Made by a program: the position numbers and the translations under genes. The notes under the pieces were generated by a model. That model had not been told where the DNA came from. It searched no databases and saw only the letters and a list, made by a program, of their open reading frames with translations. From Limisphaera sp026417315 (GTDB lineage Bacteria > Verrucomicrobiota > Verrucomicrobiia > Limisphaerales > Limisphaeraceae), in contig NZ_JBMVQY010000002.1 in assembly GCF_049537125.1 (NCBI RefSeq), forward strand, positions 248,001 through 312,000: a DNA stretch of 64,000 bases, written 5' to 3'. How positions within the stretch are numbered: position 1 is the stretch's first letter; each line of letters opens with the position of its first letter. Positions 35,814 through 43,581 of the stretch are shown piece after piece.

Positions 35814-36683
35814 ATGCTGCGATCCCTCAACTCCGGCGTGAGCGCTCTGCAACAGTTCCAGGAGCGCATGGATGTCATCGGCAACAACATTGCCAACGTC
35901 AACACCACCGGATTCAAGAGTGCCCGCGTGGATTTTGCCGACGCGTTCAGTCAAACCATTGGCAACACCGGCGGCAGCGTCCTGCAGATCGGTACCGGCG
36001 TGGCCACCAGCGCCATCCGGAACCAGTTCACCCAGGGCGCCATCGCCCGCACGGGAGTTCCTACCGACCTGGCCATCTCGGGCCCGGGCTTCTTTGTCGT
36101 CAGAGACCCGAACAGCAATGCACAGTACCTGACCCGCGATGGGGCATTCCAGCTGGACGCCAGCGGATATCTTGTGACCAGCAGTGGGCTGCGGCTGCAA
36201 GGCTATGCCGACAAAGATTTAAAGGAGAGAGGGGACCTGATAATCGACCCGACAGGTGCACCAGAAAGCAGCAATGAAGGTCAGGAAGGTAACGGCGACT
36301 CTTCGGAGTCCAAAAATCAGGTGCGTGGCGTTGCATCCTTTACGATTGACACGCAGGGGTACATCCGCGTGCGCCTGACCGACGGCACCGAGTTTGTGCG
36401 CGGGCAGGTCCTGCTCCAGAACGTCCAAAATCCCCATGCCCTGGCCAAGGAGGGCCAAAATCTTTATTCGAACATTACGGCTGCAGGTCCCCTGGCGCAG
36501 CCGCAGCCGCCGGGTTCGAGCGGGCTGGGCACCGTCATCAGCGGCGCCCTCGAGCTTTCCAACGTGGATCTGGCCCAGGAATTCTCCACATTGATCACCA
36601 CCCAGCGCGCCTTCCAGGCCGGCGCCCGTGTGATCACCACCAGCGACGATATCCTGGCCGAAGTGGTCAACCTGAAACGTTGA
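35814..36683 (+). CDS. flgE: Flagellar hook protein FlgE, short form
   Basis: A 289-residue hook/rod-family protein. N-terminal D0 helix and signature MLRSLNSGVSALQQFQERM and VIGNNIANVNTTGFKS, D1 strand region LAISGPGFFVV and LTRDGAFQLDASGYLV, and C-terminal ALELSNVDLAQEFSTLITTQ plus RVITTSDDILAEVVNLKR. Called FlgE from its place after fliK-flgD and before fliL; length is short for a hook protein (often 400 or more), so FlgF/FlgG-like rod proteins are an alternative. Residues about 133-178 are coded by DNA clearly richer in A and lower in GC than the rest (36208-36350), an Asn/Ser/Glu-rich insert at the variable domain. Confidence 0.84.
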   Translation: MLRSLNSGVSALQQFQERMDVIGNNIANVNTTGFKSARVDFADAFSQTIGNTGGSVLQIGTGVATSAIRNQFTQGAIARTGVPTDLAISGPGFFVVRDPNSNAQYLTRDGAFQLDASGYLVTSSGLRLQGYADKDLKERGDLIIDPTGAPESSNEGQEGNGDSSESKNQVRGVASFTIDTQGYIRVRLTDGTEFVRGQVLLQNVQNPHALAKEGQNLYSNITAAGPLAQPQPPGSSGLGTVISGALELSNVDLAQEFSTLITTQRAFQAGARVITTSDDILAEVVNLKR

Positions 36684-36689
36684 TGTCCC

Positions 36690-37238
36690 ATGGCGGAGAA
36701 ACCGGAGGAAACCCAGACCACTCCCTCTGCGGGTGAGGGAGCGGCGCAAGCCGCGGCGGCGGGCGGCGGACTCAAGACGTGGCTGCCGTTGATCGTGGTG
36801 GTCGTGCTCATGCCGGTCCTGGCGTACGCGATGACCACCTTCGTGCTGGTGCCGCAGTTGCAAAAGAGCCTGGGCTTGCAGCCCGCGGCGACCGAACACG
36901 GCAGCAGCACCGGTAAGTCCGCCAAGAAAGAAGGCCCGCGCGTCAGCGTCTCCATGAACAAGTTGCTGGTCAACGTGGCCGGCACCATGGGTTCCCGCTA
37001 CCTCTTGGTGAGTCTCACGGCCGTCAGTCGGGATCCTTCGTTTCAGGCCAGGATGCAGGAGCACGACGCCGAGTTGCGGGATGTGGCCTGCGGCATTCTG
37101 GCCACCAAAACGCTGGCCGACCTCGAGAAACCCGGGGCGCGGAATCTGGTCCGCACCGAGTTGATCAACGCCTTCAACAACGTGCTGGGCGAGGCCATGG
37201 TGGAGGAGATCTACCTCACCGAATTCGCCATTCAGTGA
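36690..37238 (+). CDS. fliL: Flagellar basal body-associated protein FliL
   Basis: A 182-residue single-pass membrane protein. An Ala/Gly-rich cytoplasmic tail precedes the transmembrane helix (about residues 30-52, WLPLIVVVVLMPVLAYAMTT), and the periplasmic domain has VSMNKLLVNVAGTMGSRYLLVS and the end NAFNNVLGEAMVEEIYLTEFAIQ, both FliL-typical. FliL rings surround and steady the stator units. It starts six bases after flgE and is followed by fliM, the usual fliL-fliM-fliN order. Confidence 0.9.
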   Translation: MAEKPEETQTTPSAGEGAAQAAAAGGGLKTWLPLIVVVVLMPVLAYAMTTFVLVPQLQKSLGLQPAATEHGSSTGKSAKKEGPRVSVSMNKLLVNVAGTMGSRYLLVSLTAVSRDPSFQARMQEHDAELRDVACGILATKTLADLEKPGARNLVRTELINAFNNVLGEAMVEEIYLTEFAIQ

Positions 37239-37266
37239 GCCCGGCCTCCGGACAACGCATTGAACC

Positions 37267-38232
37267 ATGGGCACCCCGTCGCAAGAATCCAGCTCCCCGG
37301 GTGCGGCCGCCGACGCCGTGGAGGTCCTGACCCCGCGGGGCCGCAGGGAACGCCGGAGCGTCGAGAGCATTCGGCCCCACGACTTCCGCCAGTCGGGCTT
37401 TCTCGCCCCCAGCGAATTGCGCCGGATCCGGCTCCGTCACGAACAGTTTGTCCGTTCCCTGGCCGCCCGCCTGGCCGTGCTGTTGCGCATCGAGTTTGCT
37501 CTCCACTTGGACCGCCTCTCCATCGTCGGCTATCAAAAGTTCACCGACAGCCTCCCGTTGCCCACGCACATCACCTTGTTCCGCACCGAACCGCTCAAGG
37601 GGGTGGGACTGCTGGTCATGCCCCCGCGCCTGGGCCTGGCCCTCGTGGACCGTTTGCTCGGCGGGTTCGGTCTGCCGCCGGAGGCCGACCGCGAATTAAC
37701 CGAAATCGAAGTGGCCCTCCTGGACCAGATCAACCAGTTGTTACTCAATGAATGGTGCCTCCACTGGCCCGAGATGCGCGAGTTGCGGCCCGTGATTCTC
37801 GGCCACGAAACCAACAGCCGCTTTCTGCAGACGGCTCCGGCGGACGCAGCGATCCTGGTCCTCAGCCTCAAGGGCGGCCCGGGCGAGTACCGCGAAACGC
37901 TCCAGCTGGCCTTCCCCTACGCCACGGTCGAACCCTTGACCCGGCTGCTGGCTCCGCCGCTGACGGAAACCCGACCCGGTCCCGCCGGCGCCGCGGCCGT
38001 TTCCTGGAAATCCGAATTCGATGATCTACCCGTGCCGGTTTCGGTGGAATGGACCGGCCTGCAAATGGCCGCCGGCGAGTTGGGCCGCCTCCAGCCCGGC
38101 AGCGTGCTGGTGCTGGAACAGCCCGAGGTGTCCGTGCGTCTCAAACTCAACGGTGTGCCGCGATTTCTCGGCCGGCCCGGCTTGAAGGGCGGTCGGTGGG
38201 CAGTCGAACTCACGGCTCCTGTCTCTTCCTGA
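37267..38232 (+). CDS. fliM: Flagellar motor switch protein FliM
   Basis: A 321-residue C-ring protein. The middle domain has DFRQSGFLAPSELRRIRLRH, a TLPLPTHITLFRTEPLKG-like region and the GGFG segment (LGGFGLPPEADRELTEIE); the C-terminal SpoA-like domain has VPVSVEWTGLQMAAGELGRL and LKLNGVPRFLGRPGLKG. The N-terminal peptide that normally reads LSQxEIDALL and binds phospho-CheY is not visible: the first 30 residues are Ser/Ala/Glu-rich without it. This suggests another way of switching, or a motor that does not switch. Gene lies 28 bases after fliL. Confidence 0.9.
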   Translation: MGTPSQESSSPGAAADAVEVLTPRGRRERRSVESIRPHDFRQSGFLAPSELRRIRLRHEQFVRSLAARLAVLLRIEFALHLDRLSIVGYQKFTDSLPLPTHITLFRTEPLKGVGLLVMPPRLGLALVDRLLGGFGLPPEADRELTEIEVALLDQINQLLLNEWCLHWPEMRELRPVILGHETNSRFLQTAPADAAILVLSLKGGPGEYRETLQLAFPYATVEPLTRLLAPPLTETRPGPAGAAAVSWKSEFDDLPVPVSVEWTGLQMAAGELGRLQPGSVLVLEQPEVSVRLKLNGVPRFLGRPGLKGGRWAVELTAPVSS

Positions 38233-38241
38233 GGGTGTCCC

Positions 38242-38505
38242 ATGAGCGCTTCGCCTCCGCAGAACCTGGACCTGGTGTTGGACGTGCCGGTGAATCTGAC
38301 CATCGAGCTGGGCGGCTGTCAGTTGCCCATGCGCGAAGTGCTCCAGCTCAACGTCGGATCCGTCGTTCAACTGGACAAGCCGGCCGATGCACCCGTGGAC
38401 CTCACCGTCAACGGCAAGCTCATTGCCCGCGGCGAGGTGGTCGTCATCGAAGACCGGTTCGGAGTGAAAATCACCGAGGTCATCACCGGCTCTCATCCGG
38501 GATGA
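38242..38505 (+). CDS. fliN: Flagellar motor switch protein FliN
   Basis: An 87-residue protein that is little more than one SpoA domain: LDLVLDVPVNLTIELGGCQ, the hallmark LQLNVGSVVQLDKPADAPVD, and VNGKLIARGEVVVIEDRFGV, ending in KITEVI. FliN forms the base of the C ring and holds the export ATPase by FliH. Length and motifs are standard. It starts nine bases after fliM; its stop overlaps the fliO start by ATGA. Confidence 0.95.
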   Translation: MSASPPQNLDLVLDVPVNLTIELGGCQLPMREVLQLNVGSVVQLDKPADAPVDLTVNGKLIARGEVVVIEDRFGVKITEVITGSHPG

Positions 38506-39041
38506 CCCTCTCGATCCGCGGTTCCATGGCAAAACCGGACCGTACCAAACCCGACATTGGGCGAGCGACTGCACCCGGACGACCGGGCGCCATCCTGGGT
38601 GTGCTCGGGTGCTCGGGCCTGCTCCTTCGCGCCGCTGACGAGGCCGCTTCGGCCACGGCACCCGCGCTGGCTGCGCCCGACCTGCCCAATCCGGGGTTGG
38701 CTCTGCTTCGGGTCCTGGGGGCGCTGGCCATCGTATTGGCCGTCTTCTGGCTGGGAGTCTGGCTGTACCGCAACTGGCAGAGGTTCTTCCTCCGCACGGG
38801 TCCGCCGCGATTGCGGGTGCTGGAAGCGCGGCCGCTCGGCGGCCGGCAGATGCTTTATGTGGTGGCCTATGAGCAGGAGCGGCTCCTGTTGGCCAGCTCG
38901 CCTCAGGGCGTCACTTTGTTGACCCACCTGCCGCCGGGATCCGAGGAAATCTCTCCCGTTGCAACGCCGGCACCCGCTCCGGCAGACCCCGCTGCATCCG
39001 GCTTCCTGCGCGTGCTGAGTCGCGCCCTGCACCGGCCATGA
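38502..39041 (+). CDS. fliO: Flagellar biosynthesis protein FliO
   Basis: A 179-residue membrane protein that helps FliP ring formation in the export gate. A weakly hydrophobic N-terminus (AILGVLGCSGLLL) is followed by the main transmembrane helix (about residues 66-90, ALLRVLGALAIVLAVFWLGV) and the FliO cytoplasmic part LRVLEARPLGGRQMLYVVAY, EQERLLLASSPQGVTLL, then a Pro/Ala-rich tail. ATG 38502 overlaps the fliN stop, fixing the start; its own stop overlaps fliP by four bases. Confidence 0.88.
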   Translation: MTLSIRGSMAKPDRTKPDIGRATAPGRPGAILGVLGCSGLLLRAADEAASATAPALAAPDLPNPGLALLRVLGALAIVLAVFWLGVWLYRNWQRFFLRTGPPRLRVLEARPLGGRQMLYVVAYEQERLLLASSPQGVTLLTHLPPGSEEISPVATPAPAPADPAASGFLRVLSRALHRP

Positions 39042-39859
39042 ACGGCCTCCTTGCCAGCCCGGCCCGCCAGGCTCGACCGCGGCGGACCCGCTCCGCCCGC
39101 GGCAGGCGCGCCGCCTGGTGGATGCTCACGGTGCTTTTCCTGGCCGTGGCCTCCACCGTCGCACAAACCACCAATCTGGTCACCGGATTCGGTCCCATCC
39201 AGATCACCGTCGGCACCCAAAACGCGCCGCAGGACGTGGACGTGGCCCTCAAGGTCCTGTTGGTGATCACGCTGCTGTCGCTGGCGCCGGCCATTCTGCT
39301 GTTGATGACCTGTTTCACGCGCGTGGTCATCGTCCTCTCTTTCGTCCGCACGGCCCTCCAGCTGCAGGGCACCCCGGCCAACCAGATCATCGTGGGACTT
39401 TCGCTGTTCATCACGTGGTTCGTCATGGCGCCGGTCTGGGAACGCATTCATGCCGACGCGCTGGCCCCGTACCAGGCCCGCCAGATCAGTGCCGCGGAGG
39501 CCATGGACCGGGCCACCCTCCATCTGCGCGCGTTCATGCTGCGGCAAACGCGGCCCAAAGACGTCGAGCTCTTCATGACCATGGCCCGGATGGCACCCAC
39601 CGAACCGGAAAAACTCCCCTTGCGCGTCGTCATTCCCGCCTACGTGTTGAGCGAATTGCGCACCGCCTTTCAAATGGGGTTCCTCATCTTCGTGCCGTTC
39701 ATTCTGATCGATCTGGTCGTGGCCACGGTCTTGATGAGCATGGGCATGATGATGATGCCGCCCATGATGATCTCGCTGCCACTGAAACTGCTGCTGTTTG
39801 TCCTGGTGGACGGCTGGACCCTGGTGGTGCAGTCGCTGGTCCGCAGCCTGGGACTCTGA
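39038..39859 (+). CDS. fliP: Flagellar export gate protein FliP
   Basis: A 273-residue core protein of the type III export gate. A basic leader and signal sequence (about residues 26-43, AWWMLTVLFLAVASTVAQ), unusual among gate proteins but known in FliP, precede the conserved LLVITLLSLAPAILLLMTC, TRVVIVLSFVRTALQLQGTP, and the C-terminal IPAYVLSELRTAFQMGF with LPFILIDLVVA-like helix and MGMMMMPPMMISLPLKL, rich in Met at the pore plug. It overlaps fliO by ATGA and is followed by fliQ. Confidence 0.96.
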   Translation: MNGLLASPARQARPRRTRSARGRRAAWWMLTVLFLAVASTVAQTTNLVTGFGPIQITVGTQNAPQDVDVALKVLLVITLLSLAPAILLLMTCFTRVVIVLSFVRTALQLQGTPANQIIVGLSLFITWFVMAPVWERIHADALAPYQARQISAAEAMDRATLHLRAFMLRQTRPKDVELFMTMARMAPTEPEKLPLRVVIPAYVLSELRTAFQMGFLIFVPFILIDLVVATVLMSMGMMMMPPMMISLPLKLLLFVLVDGWTLVVQSLVRSLGL

Positions 39860-39865
39860 ACGCGT

Positions 39866-40135
39866 ATGAACCCCGAATTCGCGGTTGAACTGCTGCGCAC
39901 GATGATCTTTCAGGCCCTGCTGCTGGCGGCGCCGGTTCTGTTGGCCGCCATGACCGTGGGCCTGGCCGTGAGCCTGTTCCAGGCGGTGACCACCATCCAC
40001 GAGCACACACTCACCTTCGTCCCCAAGGCGCTGGCCGTGGTGGGCGTGCTGCTGCTTCTGTTGCCCTGGATGGTCCGCAGCCTGGTCGATTTCACCACCG
40101 CCGTGATCGAAAAGCTCCCGCAGATGACGCTTTGA
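39866..40135 (+). CDS. fliQ: Flagellar export gate protein FliQ
   Basis: An 89-residue protein with two transmembrane helices joined by a short loop: LLRTMIFQALLLAAPVLLAAM, then LAVSLFQAVTTIHEHTLTFV with the family's conserved QAVTxIxExTLxFVPK, and VVGVLLLLLPWMVRSLVDF. It packs with FliP and FliR in the export gate. Length is exact for the family. It lies six bases after fliP and three bases before fliR. Confidence 0.95.
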   Translation: MNPEFAVELLRTMIFQALLLAAPVLLAAMTVGLAVSLFQAVTTIHEHTLTFVPKALAVVGVLLLLLPWMVRSLVDFTTAVIEKLPQMTL

Positions 40136-40138
40136 GGC

Positions 40139-40915
40139 ATGCCCACGGCAATCGAAATCCAGGCCGTTCAATGGATGCTGGTGTTCCTGCGGGTCGGGGC
40201 GTTCCTTCAGGTCCTGCCGTTCTTTTCCGCGATCAACTTTCCGCCGGTGATGCGCGTGGCCATGGCGGCCTTCATCGCTCTGCTGCTTGGGCCGTTTTTG
40301 CCGCCTTTCGACCCGGGACCCCTGACCCTGGGCCAATGGACGGCTCTGATGGCCCGGGAGCTTTGCATCGGGCTGTTGCTGGGCTTCGTGGCGCGCATGG
40401 TGTTTTATGCCGTGGACCTGGCGGGGAACATCATCGGATTGGAAACCGGCTTGAACCTCGGCGCCCTGATGGATCCCTTCCAACGGCAGACCATCGGCGC
40501 CCCGGGACTGGTGTTATTCCTCCTGGCTGCGGTCGTTATGCTCACCCTGGACCTGCATCACTGGATGCTGGCCGGGTTTTGGCGCACCTACAGCGTGCTA
40601 CCCGTGGGGCAGATGAATTTGAATGCGCCCTTGTTCGAGACGCTGGTCCGGCACTCGGCCCTCATCTTCGTCGTGGCCCTGCAGATGGCGGCGCCGGTCA
40701 TCGCCGTCTCGGCGGTGATCATGCTGGTCTTCAGTTTGTTCAGCCGGGCCGTCCCCCAGATGAATGTGTTTGCCGAAAGCTTCGCGTTTCGGATTGGCGG
40801 GGGACTGCTGGTCTTCGGCCTGACCCTCCATCTGACGGCCCAGTACGTGTTCAATTATTTGCACCGGTTGCCGGATGACCTTCTGGTGGTGGCCCGCTTG
40901 ATGGGCGGCGTCTGA
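40139..40915 (+). CDS. fliR: Flagellar export gate protein FliR
   Basis: A 258-residue polytopic protein, the single copy that closes the FliP5-FliQ4-FliR1 gate. Conserved stretches are VFLRVGAFLQVLPFFSAINF, LCIGLLLGFVARMVFYAVDL, the FliR mark NIIGLETGLNLGALMDPFQ, and AAPVIAVSAVIMLVFSLFSRAVPQMNVF, where the PQMN motif is invariant. About six hydrophobic helices. It is followed 46 bases later by flhB. Confidence 0.95.
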   Translation: MPTAIEIQAVQWMLVFLRVGAFLQVLPFFSAINFPPVMRVAMAAFIALLLGPFLPPFDPGPLTLGQWTALMARELCIGLLLGFVARMVFYAVDLAGNIIGLETGLNLGALMDPFQRQTIGAPGLVLFLLAAVVMLTLDLHHWMLAGFWRTYSVLPVGQMNLNAPLFETLVRHSALIFVVALQMAAPVIAVSAVIMLVFSLFSRAVPQMNVFAESFAFRIGGGLLVFGLTLHLTAQYVFNYLHRLPDDLLVVARLMGGV

Positions 40916-40961
40916 CCGGAGCGGCGCGCCGTCGCCAGGTTGCCTCGCTGTCGTCACGTCC

Positions 40962-42044
40962 ATGGCCGAGCACACAGGCGAAAAAACCGAACAACCGACA
41001 CCGCGTCGGATGGAAGAGGCTCTGAAGCGCGGGCAGATCGCCCGGAGCGCCGAGCTTCAGACCGCTTTCGTCCTTCTGGGCGGTGCCGTGGCGCTCAGCT
41101 TCGCCGGCCGCGAAACCTGGGGGCGCCTCGTGGCCGCCATGGCCCAAACCCTGGGCCACTTGCATGACACGCCGCTGACCCTCGCCGCCCTGCCCGGCTA
41201 TGCCATCAGCGGCTGCTGGTTCCTCATCCAGTGCGCCGGCCCCCTGGTGTTGGGCACCGCGCTGGCCGGGCTCTTGGCCGGGGCGATCCAAAACCGATTC
41301 AACACCGCCTCCGAGGCACTGACCCCCAACTGGTCGCGCCTGAACCCCGCCGCGGGTCTGAAACGCATCTTCTCCGTCCGCCAACTCCCCGTGACCGGAT
41401 TGGTCCTGTTGAAGTTCGCCGTCATCCTGGGCCTGACGTACTCCGAAATCCGGGCCGTGTTGAACGACCCCATCTTCGCCACCTCGGTCAGCGTCGGGCG
41501 TCTGGCCGGGTTTCTCGGCGAAACGGCATTGCGCCTGTTGCTGCGCATCGCGCTGGCCCTGCTGGCCCTGGCCGTGGTGGATTACGCCTACCAGGCCTGG
41601 CGGACCCATCGCGACCTGATGATGACCCGCGAAGAGCTCAAGGAGGAACTCAAACACACCGAGGGCAATCCCCTGATCAAAGCGGCCCGGCGACGTCGCC
41701 GGACGCTCACGCGCGCCCAATCCCATGCCCTCGTGCCCAAAGCCGATGTGGTCATCACCAACCCCACGCACGTGGCCGTGGCTCTCCGGTACGATCGCAA
41801 GACCATGCGCGCGCCGCGTGTGGTGGCCAAGGGCCTGCGTCTGCAGGCCCTCCAGATCCGTCAGATCGCCCAACAACATCACGTGCCGATCGTGGAAAAC
41901 CCGCCCCTGGCCCGGATGCTCTACAAACACACCCCGTTGGGCGGGGAGATCCCCGTTTCTCTGTACGCCGCCGTGGCGGAGGTCCTGGCCTGGGTCTATC
42001 GCATCAACCGCTACCGGTACTACGCCGAGGAACAGCAAGCGTGA
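40962..42044 (+). CDS. flhB: Flagellar export switch protein FlhB
   Basis: A 360-residue export gate protein. It opens EKTEQPTPRRMEEALKRGQI, the standard FlhB start, has four transmembrane helices, and then the linker RREELKEE-type segment TREELKEELKHTEGNPLIKA. The autocleavage site is NPTH at residues 267-270, in VVITNPTHVAVALRYD, cut between Asn and Pro to change substrate class once FliK has measured the hook. The C-terminal part ends soon after, without a long tail. It is the last flagellar gene here; flhA, which usually follows, is missing. Confidence 0.96.
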   Translation: MAEHTGEKTEQPTPRRMEEALKRGQIARSAELQTAFVLLGGAVALSFAGRETWGRLVAAMAQTLGHLHDTPLTLAALPGYAISGCWFLIQCAGPLVLGTALAGLLAGAIQNRFNTASEALTPNWSRLNPAAGLKRIFSVRQLPVTGLVLLKFAVILGLTYSEIRAVLNDPIFATSVSVGRLAGFLGETALRLLLRIALALLALAVVDYAYQAWRTHRDLMMTREELKEELKHTEGNPLIKAARRRRRTLTRAQSHALVPKADVVITNPTHVAVALRYDRKTMRAPRVVAKGLRLQALQIRQIAQQHHVPIVENPPLARMLYKHTPLGGEIPVSLYAAVAEVLAWVYRINRYRYYAEEQQA

Positions 42045-42456
42045 GGCGGGCAAAGCTCCGCGTGTGCCCGTGCCCCGCAGGCAGGGGAGTCGGGAGCCCG
42101 CAGGGTCTGCGGGGGCGGAAGTGGCCCGGCAACGGTCTCTCCTCGGCCCAATTCACGTGCTCGGGCGGGTTCGATCCGTTCTCGAGCTGCTCCTGTGGGC
42201 TCTCTTTGCTGCGGGGAAGCGCTGCGGGCATTGGCAACAGCACTCGGGTCGGTGCGGATGGAATGCATTCCAGGCCTTTGGAAGCCTCCGCAAGCGCGGC
42301 CGAATCTGGGGCCTCGTCGGGGCGGGAGAACAGAACGAAACAGGGCGTTTCCCCGCAGTTTTGGATCCGGCGGTCAAAAAACGGGATGCACCTGCGACCG
42401 CGCACCTTTCCACATTCGATTTGTGAGCGGGATCGTCTTGCGCCAAGGTTGGGGTC
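42045..42456. other. Intergenic region after the flagellar cluster
   Basis: A 412-base gap. A short GC hairpin (CCCGCAG, 42097-42103, with CTGCGGG, 42107-42113, three-base loop) about 50 bases after flhB may act as a terminator, although no T-run follows. No gene or RNA was recognised. Confidence 0.45.
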
Positions 42457-43344
42457 ATGCTGGATTTGCGGTACCTGGCCGGTTTGGTGGAGGAACATTC
42501 GGAGGCATTGGAGGCCAACGTTTCGCCCCTGACCCTGCGCGGGCGGACGCTCCCGTTCGGACAACGCCCGGTCCTCATGGGCGTCATCAACCTGTCGCCC
42601 GACTCGTGGTACCGGGAGAGCGTGTGCCTCAACCCGGAGAGTGCCGTGCGGCGCGGCCGCGTGCTGGCGGCGCAGGGGGCCGACCTTGTGGACGTGGGGG
42701 CCGAATCCACCCTGGCACATGCCGCTCGCGTGGAGGATGCGCTTCAGGAAAGTCGCCTCTTGCCCGTGGTCCGGGAGTTGGCCGCGGCCGGTTTGCTGGT
42801 GTCCGTGGAAACGTACTCGGCCCGTGTGGCGCGCGCCGCCCTGGAGGCCGGCGCCAGCGTCATCAACCTCACCGGCACCGCCGAAGCCGATGCCGTGTAC
42901 GAACTGGTGGCGGCCCACGACGCTGCCGTGATTCTCTGTTACGTCCAGGGACCGCACGTGCGGGCCGTGGGCGATTTCGTTTTCACACCGGACCTCCTCC
43001 GCACCATGCACGAGTCGTTTGCCCGTGAAATCGAGCGCGCCCGCCACCGCGGCGTCGAAAAAATCATCCTCGATCCCGGCCTGGGATTCTATTACCGCAA
43101 CCTGCAGGACAGCGCCGCGCGCGTGCGACATCAAATGCGGGTCTTTCTCCACACCTTTCGCCTCCGCACGCTGGGTTGCCCCGTCTGCCATGCGCTGCCG
43201 CATGCGTTCGAGTACTTCGGCGAAGAGGTTCGTTGCGCGGAGCCGTTTTTTGCCGTTCTGGCTGCGCTGGGACGCACCGACCTCTTCCGCACGCACGAGA
43301 TACCCCGCGTCAAAGCGGTCCTGGATACACTGCAGATCTTTTGA
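42457..43344 (+). CDS. Dihydropteroate synthase-like protein (divergent)
   Basis: A 295-residue TIM-barrel protein of the pterin-binding family. Strand one has RPVLMGVINLSPDSWYRES, close to the DHPS opening MGIxNxTPDSF; later come LVDVGAESTLAHAARV, ASVINLTGTAEADAVYELV, VEKIILDPGLGFYYRN with the family DPGxGF, and a C-terminal RTHEIPRVKAVLD. The usual GGESTRPGA loop, which binds the second substrate, and the SRK-type C-terminal site are changed, so folate synthesis (joining pterin diphosphate and p-aminobenzoate) is not certain. ATG 42457 begins the conserved protein. No other folate gene is adjacent. Confidence 0.75.
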   Translation: MLDLRYLAGLVEEHSEALEANVSPLTLRGRTLPFGQRPVLMGVINLSPDSWYRESVCLNPESAVRRGRVLAAQGADLVDVGAESTLAHAARVEDALQESRLLPVVRELAAAGLLVSVETYSARVARAALEAGASVINLTGTAEADAVYELVAAHDAAVILCYVQGPHVRAVGDFVFTPDLLRTMHESFAREIERARHRGVEKIILDPGLGFYYRNLQDSAARVRHQMRVFLHTFRLRTLGCPVCHALPHAFEYFGEEVRCAEPFFAVLAALGRTDLFRTHEIPRVKAVLDTLQIF

Positions 43345-43581
43345 GCCGGACCTCCGTCTCGCATGACGCATCGATCCGGCAACAGTGCCAGGAGAACGCA
43401 GGGGCCGGAATCCACCGGCAGCCTCGCGCGGACCCGGCTGCAAAACGGGCCTGCCGGGTGTAGATTGGAACGGCGGTCCGGCCGCCTCGCGCCGTGATCC
43501 ACCGGAAGTGCGGCGCGACCGTCCAACCGGAAACCCAGGCCGGCCTCGGTGGAGGCAGGCAAAGGACATGGAGCAACTGCC

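Noticed and set aside
42160..42190. tRNA-like T-loop text (GGTTCGATCC)
   Set aside because: No matching acceptor, D and anticodon arms could be folded around it.
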